A model generated the notes under the pieces. The model was not told the origin of the DNA and made no database searches. It saw only the letters and a list, made by a program, of their open reading frames with translations. This document shows, piece by piece, positions 1-6,446 of a stretch of DNA of 64,000 nucleotides. Numbering within the stretch: position 1 is the stretch's first letter; the number at the start of each line of letters is the position of its first letter. A program made the position numbers and the translations under genes. The stretch is from Fervidibacter sinensis (GTDB lineage Bacteria > Armatimonadota > Fervidibacteria > Fervidibacterales > Fervidibacteraceae). The stretch lies in assembly GCA_032161045.1 (NCBI GenBank), contig JAVHTH010000007.1; one strand, given 5' to 3'.

Positions 1-87
1 CACTGTGGTGCGATTGCGACGAGGAAAATCGCAGCACACATAAACGAAATGAAAAAACTTTCAATCCCACTGTGGTGCGATTGCGAC
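1..87 (-). CRISPR. Leader-proximal end of a CRISPR array
   Basis: A complete 30-bp repeat lies at 58-87 (begins CTTTCAATCC, ends CGATTGCGAC). The last 20 bp of another copy fill 1-20, where the window cuts the array. They enclose one 37-bp spacer (21-57) unlike the repeat. Read on the minus strand the repeat ends in ATTGAAAG, the usual 8-nt crRNA handle of type I-B and III repeats. The array is therefore transcribed leftward, 58-87 is the first (leader-side) repeat, and most of the array plus any cas genes lie outside the window. No cas gene is seen here. Confidence 0.9.
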
Positions 88-310
88 CAAGGCAAAATGA
101 CGGGTTTGGAGGGCAAAACAGACGAAATTAGGCACAGCCTTGCCGTCGACCTCCGGTTGCCCCCAAAACCTAAGGGGGTCGACTGCAAGTGAGCCTTGAA
201 AATTGGCGATTTTTGCCCCAAAATAGCCACCTCTCCTCTATGCCGCTTTCAAGGTGCCAAAAACGGCATAGGTCGACGGCAAGTATAACACACTAAAACG
301 GTAAAAGCAA
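88..310 (-). promoter_or_regulatory. CRISPR leader with promoter and nested inverted repeats
   Basis: On the minus strand a sigma-70-like promoter reads TTGCTT (305-310), 17 nt, TATACT (282-287), predicting a start near 275 and about 190 nt of leader RNA before the first repeat. The leader holds a perfect 14-bp inverted repeat (139-152 with 270-283, CTTGCCGTCGACCT and its complement), and a third copy with one mismatch at 177-189. Hairpins are possible at 160-178 (CCCCC/GGGGG), 205-228 and 238-271 (8 bp). The loop sequence TTTCAAGG (247-254) is complementary to CCTTGAAA (194-201), so a pseudoknot is possible. The repeat at 270-283 overlaps the -10 box, which could make it an operator. Confidence 0.65.
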
Positions 311-410
311 GACGGTTGTGTCTCAAGCGGGGAAACATTGAGAGGCAATAAAGGGGATACAGCACATTGGAAAACACACTTCTCAGGAAGTCAAGACCGT
401 TTGCTAAGGT
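311..410. other. Gap between leader and first gene
   Basis: About 100 bp lie between the CRISPR leader promoter and the 3' end of the leftward gene at 411-656. I see no gene, repeat or clear terminator here. Confidence 0.4.
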
Positions 411-656
411 TCATCGGTTTTTCTCAATCACCCTCAAAACCACTTCAATCTCAACCCACTCGTCTTCATCTTGCGGTTCAACAAAAATGTAGGGCAGGTT
501 GTAAACCGTAGCACCTGTATACAGGCGAGTCTGTGGACGTTGTTGTATGTCTTCCCAAACTGGCTTGCGGATGTATCCTTTCCAGCGAATTTCCTGTTGT
601 TCCATGTTCAGAGCGCAAAGGGCAAGAAACTGCGAATTTCCCTTGCGCTCTTTCAC
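411..656 (-). CDS. Small hypothetical protein (81 aa)
   Basis: I do not recognise this protein. It is charged, with a Trp/Tyr-rich middle (IRWKGYIRKPVWED) and an acidic segment (VEPQDEDEWVEIEVVLRV) near the C-terminus that looks like a beta strand; no membrane segment or signal peptide is visible. It lies 71 bp downstream of gap on the same strand and could be co-transcribed with it. The start is uncertain: the GTG at 656 is itself part of an AAGGAGGTG sequence. The next in-frame ATG (605) has no clear ribosome-binding site but would leave the conserved-looking part intact. A competing ORF on the same strand (478-756) overlaps the end of gap and is less plausible. Confidence 0.5.
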   Translation of the reverse strand: MKERKGNSQFLALCALNMEQQEIRWKGYIRKPVWEDIQQRPQTRLYTGATVYNLPYIFVEPQDEDEWVEIEVVLRVIEKNR

Positions 657-727
657 CTCCTTGCCTTTGAGAGAGCGGGGAGGAGTTTTCGGTTAACTCC
701 TCCCCTACCCTTTTGCTCTTGACAAAT

Positions 728-1765
728 TTAAAGTCCGAGTTCCACCATGTAAGCAATCAAGTCAGCGGTTCGGCAAGCGTAGCCCCATTCGTTGTCATAC
801 CAAGCGGTGACTTTAACCATCCCGCCAGGACCGACGAAGGTAAATGCGGGATCTCCGTCAACGATGGCGGAGTGCGGGTCACCTTTGAAGTCAATGGAGA
901 CGCACGGGTCAGTTTCAACTCGCAAGATACCGCCCAAACCGCCTTCGCGCCAAGGGGTCTTTTCGTATTCCTTGAACGCCTCAATCAATTCCTCTGTCGT
1001 CGTCTTCTTAGTCGTCACCACATTTAAGTCAACGACCGAAACTGTGGATGTCGGAACTCTCATGGCTATTCCGTGCAGTTTGCCTTTAAGGTCTGGGAGG
1101 ACAAGGTGGATTGCTTTTGCTGCCCCAGTAGTTGTCGGCACAATGTTCAGCGCTGCTGCTCGCGCCCGCCGCAAATCCCTGTGCACCAAGTCAAGGATGC
1201 GTTGGTCGTTCGTGTATGCGTGGATCGTCGTCATCAAACCATACTCAATTCCAAACTTCTCATGGAGCACTTTGCAAACAGGTGCCAAGCAGTTCGTTGT
1301 GCACGAAGCATTTGAGATGATGTGATGTTCTTTCGGATTGTAGGCAGTGTGGTTGACGCCCAAAACAACGGTGATATCCTCGTTCGTTGCGGGTGCGCTG
1401 ATGATGACTTTCTTCGCTCCTGCTTCAATGTGAGCACGAGCCTTGTTTGCATCGGTGAAGACGCCAGTGGATTCCAAAACGATATCAACGCCTAAATCCT
1501 TCCAAGGCAACTTTGCAGGGTCTTTTTCGCTGAGGACTTTAATCTCGTTGCCGTTGATGACCAATGAATCGTCCTTGACCTCCACAGTACCGTCAAATTT
1601 CCCATAGTTAGAGTCGTAGCGGAAGAGGTGAGCGTTAGTTTTCGGGTCGGCGAGGTCGTTCAAAGCGACCACATCCACAACTCCCGGATGCCTTTCCAAT
1701 AAGGCTTTCAGCACTTGCCTTCCGATCCGACCAAACCCGTTGATTGCCACACGCACTTCTGCCAT
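728..1765 (-). CDS. gap: Glyceraldehyde-3-phosphate dehydrogenase (type I)
   Basis: Cytosolic glycolytic enzyme that oxidises glyceraldehyde-3-phosphate to 1,3-bisphosphoglycerate with NAD and phosphate. The 345 residues cover the whole family. The NAD-binding motif INGFGRIGR is at 8-16. Asp37 at the end of the second strand suggests NAD preference. The catalytic Cys155 lies in SNASCTTNC and its partner His182 in TTIHAY, and the C-terminal WYDNEWGY motif is present. The ATG at 1765 is preceded by AAGGAGG at good spacing. Neither pgk nor tpiA is adjacent, so this is not the common glycolytic cluster. Confidence 0.97.
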   Translation of the reverse strand: MAEVRVAINGFGRIGRQVLKALLERHPGVVDVVALNDLADPKTNAHLFRYDSNYGKFDGTVEVKDDSLVINGNEIKVLSEKDPAKLPWKDLGVDIVLESTGVFTDANKARAHIEAGAKKVIISAPATNEDITVVLGVNHTAYNPKEHHIISNASCTTNCLAPVCKVLHEKFGIEYGLMTTIHAYTNDQRILDLVHRDLRRARAAALNIVPTTTGAAKAIHLVLPDLKGKLHGIAMRVPTSTVSVVDLNVVTTKKTTTEELIEAFKEYEKTPWREGGLGGILRVETDPCVSIDFKGDPHSAIVDGDPAFTFVGPGGMVKVTAWYDNEWGYACRTADLIAYMVELGL

Positions 1766-1830
1766 TGCTGCTCGCCTCCTTGTTCTTCAGGGTTTTTGCC
1801 CTTTGTCATTTCCGCTCCTTGCACGCAAAA

Positions 1831-1859
1831 ATTTAACACGCCGATTACAAAAGGGACAA
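1831..1859 (-). promoter_or_regulatory. Putative promoter of gap
   Basis: On the minus strand TTGTCC (1854-1859), 17 nt and TTAAAT (1831-1836) form a sigma-70-like promoter, with a predicted start about 60 nt upstream of the gap ATG. The -35 box equals that proposed upstream of the phosphodiesterase gene at 38226. Confidence 0.4.
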
Positions 1860-1875
1860 TCAGGTGAAAGCCCCA

Positions 1876-2646
1876 ATGTTGGACTGGAAGGTTGCTTGGT
1901 TCTACTTGACATTGTTGGCGCTGATTTTCACGAGCGGGAAGCCGATTTTGTGGCTTCCTTTGGTGTCCTTTGCCTTTCTGGTTTCTACCCTTCCGGGAAG
2001 GCGTTCCGTTGCCTCGTTTGATTGGCATCACTGGCATCCGGTTTTTTCCTCGCTTTTTGCCACTCATTTGCCTTCCGCCCTTTATCGTTGGGTTCGTTAC
2101 AGGAAAATCGTTGGCGGCGACAGTTTGCTCATTTTGCCGACGCAGCGCGAAACTGGCTTGTTGCTTTTGGACCTGAGCAAAAACGACATTGACACTTTTC
2201 TGCAATTTGTTTGGACACGCACTTTGCTTTCCCGCTCTTGTGGCAAACCTAAAGTCCACCTGTTGAGACTTTTGGAAGCCGTTCGGCGATATAGCGACAG
2301 AGTTGATTTGAGTTACCTTCTTGGTTTCCTGAATTCGCGGGAAGCGGAGTGGCACAGTGCAGGTTGTTTTGGCGTAGGGTGGTTCAGAGAAGTAGCGAAA
2401 GGGCAAGTGCGAATTTTGCCGACTTTGGGGCGAACCTTTTGGAGGGTTCGTCGGACTAATGTTAACTGGGTGTTCACAACGGACGGGGTAGCAACGCACC
2501 TTGCCGAAGTCATTGAAGCCATAAACCGCGACGGTTCGCCTGAAAAGTTCATTCAAAACTTGCCGCGACAAGATGACTTGACTATCGGCTGGTTTGCGCC
2601 AAAATTGAATGCGCTCTCTGGCAAAGAAATCGCCAAGTCAAAATAG
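1876..2646 (+). CDS. Hypothetical membrane-anchored protein
   Basis: Not recognised. The first ~45 residues hold two hydrophobic stretches (WFYLTLLALIF and ILWLPLVSFAFLVSTLP), suggesting one or two membrane segments. The rest (~210 residues) is a soluble, Arg- and Trp-rich domain without a motif I can name. It is divergent from gap and ends 27 bp before rplS, so it may share a transcript with rplS and lepB. The ATG at 1876 has AGGTGA nine bases upstream; an in-frame GTG at 1864 overlaps that site and would add four residues. The opposite-strand ORF covering this region looks like a shadow. Confidence 0.6.
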   Translation: MLDWKVAWFYLTLLALIFTSGKPILWLPLVSFAFLVSTLPGRRSVASFDWHHWHPVFSSLFATHLPSALYRWVRYRKIVGGDSLLILPTQRETGLLLLDLSKNDIDTFLQFVWTRTLLSRSCGKPKVHLLRLLEAVRRYSDRVDLSYLLGFLNSREAEWHSAGCFGVGWFREVAKGQVRILPTLGRTFWRVRRTNVNWVFTTDGVATHLAEVIEAINRDGSPEKFIQNLPRQDDLTIGWFAPKLNALSGKEIAKSK

Positions 2647-2673
2647 CAAGTCAAAATAGGAGGCTGAAATCCC

Positions 2674-3108
2674 ATGCGCAGCCCAGAGTTGATGCTGGTT
2701 GAGCAAAAGTTTCTTCGCACTGACATCCCAGACTTTCGGGTCGGAGATACAGTGCGAGTGACAATTCGGCTGTCAAAAGAGGAAGTCGCGAGTGGAGACC
2801 AGCAGAAGAAGGAAGGTCGTAAAGAGCGAGAGCCCGTGACAGCATTTGAGGGAGTTGTGATTCGCAAACGCGGTGAAGGCACAAGTGCAACCTTCACCGT
2901 TCGCAAACTCGCTCACGGGGTAGGGACAGAACGAACCTTCTTCTTGCACTCACCGAACATCGTGAAAATTGAGGTTTTGCGAAGAGGAAAGGTTCGCCGA
3001 GCCCGACTTTACTATCTGCGCGGTTTGTCAACGAAGGAAGCGCGAATCAAGGAAGACCGGCAGAGGGCTATGAAAGACCGAATGGCTCTCAAAAATTCGG
3101 CTTCGTAG
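2674..3108 (+). CDS. rplS: 50S ribosomal protein L19 (bL19)
   Basis: Structural protein of the large ribosomal subunit at the 30S-50S interface. The family core is clear: GDTVRVTIRL, FEGVVIRKRGEG, FTVRKLAHGVGTERTF and RRGKVRRARLYYLR. At 144 residues it is longer than the typical ~115. The extra length is mainly a charged insertion of about 15 residues (around 37-52, KEEVASGDQQKKEGRK) between the second strand and the FEG motif, and a short basic C-terminal tail. The ATG is preceded by AGGAGG. It lies upstream of lepB. Confidence 0.97.
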   Translation: MRSPELMLVEQKFLRTDIPDFRVGDTVRVTIRLSKEEVASGDQQKKEGRKEREPVTAFEGVVIRKRGEGTSATFTVRKLAHGVGTERTFFLHSPNIVKIEVLRRGKVRRARLYYLRGLSTKEARIKEDRQRAMKDRMALKNSAS

Positions 3109-3425
3109 GAGTTTTGAGCATTTGCGAAGCAAAAATCCGTGTTATGATTTCAGCCCATAGTCTCAGGCAAACTTGGAGGGCGCACCGCTGACGAACTTTC
3201 TATCGGCGCGGTGTAAAACCGCGCCCTACATCAGGTTGATTTTCGTTTCGGTCGGGCAGAAGCCCAACTCTCCGAAACAACGAATTTTTCGGCTCGACAG
3301 GAGCCGAGCCCTCCGATTTCGCCGAATAAATTTGTCACTCATTTTCTTCGTTGCCGTTACCAAACTGTCGGAATTCACAGCACATCAACAATGTGCCCAA
3401 CGGGAATTAAGGGGTGCTTTAAGGG
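3109..3425. repeat. Composite palindromic repeat array
   Basis: The gap between rplS and lepB carries, in order, a degenerate GGAGGGCGCACC module, a GGCGCGGTGTAAAACCGCGCC palindrome with a CCTACAT tail (3204-3232), a TCGGTCGGGC...CTCCGA module (about 3258-3284) and a CGGCTCGACAGGAGCCGAG module (about 3291-3318). The same module types in the same order recur at 20.5, 36.2 and 62.9 kb. Nothing gene-like is seen in the remaining 90 bases before lepB. Confidence 0.8.
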
Positions 3426-4151
3426 ATGGCATTTCAATGGGACTCAGTTTGGGGTTACCTTATCGTGGCGGGAGTTTTGTTGGTTCTGCTGCAGTTGAGG
3501 ATTGCATTACAGCGGGAAAAATGGGAGGACGAACGATTGCGACAATTTCTCGCTGAAGCGTGCGAATCGCTCTTGATAGCGTTGGCACTTGTGTTCTTTC
3601 TCATCCGCCCGTTTGTCGTCCACGCGTTTTTGATTCCGTCCCAATCAATGGAGCCGACTTTGCTGGTCGGTGACAGGCTTTTGGTCAACAAGTTTGTCTA
3701 CCACATTCGTCAACCTCATCGTCAGGAAATCGTCGTCTTCAAAGCACCTGATTTGGCACTTCAAAAGTCGGGCAAACCTGACCAGACAGACTACATAAAG
3801 CGGCTTATAGGTTTGCCCGGCGACTTAGTTCGCGTGGAGAATGGACACGCTCTCGTCAACGGTAAACCTTTAGACGAACCTTACTTGCAATTGACTTCTC
3901 CATTCGGCGGACGAACTTTCCCCGACGATTACCTTTACGAAACACCTTGGCGCGACACCTATCGCAACTTGATTGAGCGGCATTGGGGCAAACTTTGGGT
4001 CCGTGTTCCGGAAGGGCACTATTTCGTCTTGGGCGATAACAGGTTCAACAGCCTTGACAGTCGCGAATGGGGTTTTGTCCCCTACCCTGCCTTGATCGGC
4101 AAATCTCTAATCCGATTCTGGCCTCTGTCTCGTATCGGCTTCATTCATTAA
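3426..4151 (+). CDS. lepB: Signal peptidase I
   Basis: Membrane-bound serine protease (S26) that removes signal peptides from exported proteins. There are two membrane segments (about 10-25 and 47-66), then the catalytic Ser74 in SQSMEPTL and the general base Lys125 in DYIKRLIGLPGD, both in their usual boxes. The C-terminal GDNRFNSLDSREWG box completes the family set. At 241 residues the length is normal for a two-span bacterial enzyme. AAGGGGTG precedes the ATG. It follows rplS, a neighbour relation known from many bacteria, although a 317-bp repeat array now separates them. Confidence 0.96.
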   Translation: MAFQWDSVWGYLIVAGVLLVLLQLRIALQREKWEDERLRQFLAEACESLLIALALVFFLIRPFVVHAFLIPSQSMEPTLLVGDRLLVNKFVYHIRQPHRQEIVVFKAPDLALQKSGKPDQTDYIKRLIGLPGDLVRVENGHALVNGKPLDEPYLQLTSPFGGRTFPDDYLYETPWRDTYRNLIERHWGKLWVRVPEGHYFVLGDNRFNSLDSREWGFVPYPALIGKSLIRFWPLSRIGFIH

Positions 4152-4478
4152 CTTGGCTTTTGGAGGGCGAGACTCCTGTTAAGCCGAACCGATTTTTTTC
4201 GGCACGCCAGTAGGCGTGCCCTCCGAGATGAAGGTTTTTTTCGGAAAGTGAAGCACCTGCCGAGCCGAAAATTCGGAGGGTTGGGCTCCCGCCCAACCGA
4301 TTTTTTTTCGGCACGCCAGTAGGCATGCCCTCTGAGACGGAATTTCGGTTCACCATAGTTTCGCTCCCCAAAACAGGATTTCTATAGCCACTACCCCCTT
4401 AGCAACCTGATGACAGTGTGCGATAATTGCTAAACGGCGGAAATGTCGCCGAACATTCATCAGCAAAGGTGGTAAACC
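4152..4478. repeat. Composite palindromic repeat array
   Basis: Between lepB and recN stand at least four modules: GGAGGGCGAGACTCC (near 4162), CGGCACGCCAGTAGGCGTGCC (about 4200-4220), the terminator-like module at 4279-4308, and a second CGGCACGCCAGTAGGCATGCC (about 4309-4329). Each is an imperfect palindrome ending in CCTCCGAG- or CCGA-type sequence. The last 110 bases before recN hold no further module. Confidence 0.8.
4279..4308 (+). terminator. Intrinsic-terminator-like repeat module
   Basis: GGTTGGGC (4279-4286), loop TCCC and GCCCAACC (4291-4298) form a perfect 8-bp GC-rich stem, followed by GA and eight T (4301-4308). The shape fits a Rho-independent terminator for the rplS-lepB transcript. 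It is also a member of the dispersed repeat family, so the termination role is inferred. Confidence 0.55.
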
Positions 4479-6197
4479 ATGCTGATTGAGTTGCTGATAC
4501 GAAACCTCGCCATCATTGACGAGGTGCAAGTGCCTTTCCAAAGCGGGTTCAATGTGCTCACAGGCGAAACCGGTGCAGGCAAATCCATCATCATCCACGC
4601 CCTTAACTTCCTCGTTGGTGGCAAAGGCGATATTGACTTGATCCGAACGGGAGAGGATTTCATGGTCGTGGAAGCAGTCTTTGATTTAAGCCATTGCCCT
4701 CAGGGGAAAGCAGTTTTGGAAGAGTTGGGGTTTGAACCCGAGGACGACGCGCTTATCCTTTCCAGAGAATTGTCAAGGTCTGGACGGAGCCGATGCCGCA
4801 TAAACGGTCGCGCTGCAACCGTCGCAATGCTGAAGCAAATTGGCAAAGCCCTCGTTGACATTCACGGTCAACACGAGCATCAGTCGCTCCTTGAACCATC
4901 CAACCACTTGCGCTTTCTGGACGCCTTTGGCGGGGATGAGGTTTTGAACCTGAAAGAGCGATACGCAAACCTATACCGACAACTCATGCAGATTGAACGG
5001 GAAATTGCCGAACTCCAACAAAGCGAACGGGACAGGATGCAACGGCTTGACTTGCTTCGCTATCAAGCCGATGAAATTGACAAGGCGAATTTGAGAGAGG
5101 GCGAAGAGGAAGAACTTCTGCAGGAAAGGCAGTTGTTGGCAAACGCCGAACGGATTGTGGAGCGAGTGAACTACGCTGTCCAGCGGCTTATGGAAGACGG
5201 TGGTGCCCTTGACAAATTGGGGGACGCCATTCAAACCCTGAAAGACATTATTCACCTTGACCCTGCACTGGGCAAATGGCAAAACGCACTCTCCCAAGCC
5301 TTTGACACTATCCAAGAGGTCGGGTTTGAACTTGAGCGTTACGCATCGCGAGTTGAGTTCAACCCCGAACGGCTGGACGAGGTGGAAAGCAGGTTGGATT
5401 TGATTCGCAGGCTCAAGCGAAAATATGGAGACACAATTTCGGCGATCCTTCAGTATCGGGAACAAATTGAGCGCGAACTGCAAAAGTTGGAGACGAGCGA
5501 AGAGCGTTTGGAAGCGTTGCAAAAAGAGCGAGAAAGGTTGAGGAACGAATTGGCGGAAGCCGCGTTTGCCTTATCCCAAGCGAGGCAGGAAATTGCACGC
5601 CAACTTGAAAAGACGGTGCAAAACCATTTGAAAGCGCTCATGATGGAAAAAGCGAGGTTCAAGATCGCAGTTGACCACATCCCCGACCCTAACGGCTTAA
5701 AGTTGCCCGATGGCATTTTCGCTTTCGGCAGAGACGGGGTTGACCAAGTTGAGTTTTTGATTGCTACCAACCCGGGCGAACCGTTGAAGCCGTTGGCGAA
5801 AATTGCTTCTGGTGGTGAAATCTCGCGAACGATGCTGGCGTTAAAAGCCAGTTTGCAAAGAACCCACGAAATCCCGGTCCTCGTGTTTGACGAAATTGAT
5901 GTCGGCATTGGAGGCAGAACAGCGGAAGCGGTCGGCGAAAAATTGCGCGAAGTTTCTCGCTACGCTCAGGTTTTGTGCGTCACGCACCTGCCGCAAATTG
6001 CTGCCCTCGCCGATTGGCATTTGCAAGTTGAAAAAGTAACAGAAGGCAGGCGGACGAGAGTTATCGTAACGCCACTCCAATTTGAAGAGCGAGTGAAGGA
6101 ACTGGCGAGGATGCTTTCCGGCAAGCAAATAACCCAAGCGTCATTGCAACACGCCCAAGAGTTGTTAGCACGAATCAGAACCGTCCAAAAGCAATGA
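4479..6197 (+). CDS. recN: DNA repair protein RecN
   Basis: SMC-like ATPase acting in repair of double-strand breaks. Walker A GETGAGKS is at 29-36, followed by the RecN-typical IHGQHEHQSLL segment. Two long charged coiled-coil arms surround a short middle region (about 155-360). The ABC signature ASGGEISRTMLAL starts near 443 and Walker B VLVFDEIDVGIGG near 467. At 572 residues it is full length. AAAGGTGG stands upstream of the ATG. It is monocistronic between two repeat arrays. Confidence 0.97.
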   Translation: MLIELLIRNLAIIDEVQVPFQSGFNVLTGETGAGKSIIIHALNFLVGGKGDIDLIRTGEDFMVVEAVFDLSHCPQGKAVLEELGFEPEDDALILSRELSRSGRSRCRINGRAATVAMLKQIGKALVDIHGQHEHQSLLEPSNHLRFLDAFGGDEVLNLKERYANLYRQLMQIEREIAELQQSERDRMQRLDLLRYQADEIDKANLREGEEEELLQERQLLANAERIVERVNYAVQRLMEDGGALDKLGDAIQTLKDIIHLDPALGKWQNALSQAFDTIQEVGFELERYASRVEFNPERLDEVESRLDLIRRLKRKYGDTISAILQYREQIERELQKLETSEERLEALQKERERLRNELAEAAFALSQARQEIARQLEKTVQNHLKALMMEKARFKIAVDHIPDPNGLKLPDGIFAFGRDGVDQVEFLIATNPGEPLKPLAKIASGGEISRTMLALKASLQRTHEIPVLVFDEIDVGIGGRTAEAVGEKLREVSRYAQVLCVTHLPQIAALADWHLQVEKVTEGRRTRVIVTPLQFEERVKELARMLSGKQITQASLQHAQELLARIRTVQKQ

Positions 6198-6446
6198 GTC
6201 AATTCCACATCCAGCAAATGTTTTCGTGAGGGCGAGACTCCTGCCAAGCCCAAAAACGAGATTCGGAAGGTTAGGCTCCTACTTGACCGAAAAAATCGGC
6301 ACGCCAGAAGCGTGCCCTCTGAAAGGTGAAAAAATCTCTCAGAGGGTCAAGTTCCTGCCTGACCGAAAACGAAAATCGCCAAGCCGGAGGTTTGCCCTCC
6401 GAAACGGAAAATTGGCACGCAAAAGCGTGCCCCCAAACGGGAAGAC
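6198..6446. repeat. Composite palindromic repeat array
   Basis: The recN-downstream gap holds degenerate modules: GAGGGCGAGACTCCTGCC (from about 6228), CGGCACGCCAGAAGCGTGCC (about 6297-6316), and GGCACGCAAAAGCGTGCC (about 6414-6431) just before the next gene. The last ends 15 bp before the start codon at 6447. Confidence 0.75.

Noticed and set aside
139..283. 6S RNA, SRP RNA or tmRNA in the CRISPR leader
   Set aside because: No central bubble of 6S type, no SRP GGAAG-type apical loop, and the multi-stem arrangement does not match a known RNA. Left as an unassigned structured element.
478..756. 92-residue minus-strand ORF near the window start
   Set aside because: It overlaps the end of gap and the better small ORF at 411-656 and has no sign of coding bias.
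1708..2571. 287-residue minus-strand ORF over the membrane hypothetical gene
   Set aside because: It overlaps the gap start in another frame, its composition is poor, and the plus-strand ORF has membrane segments and fits the rplS transcript.
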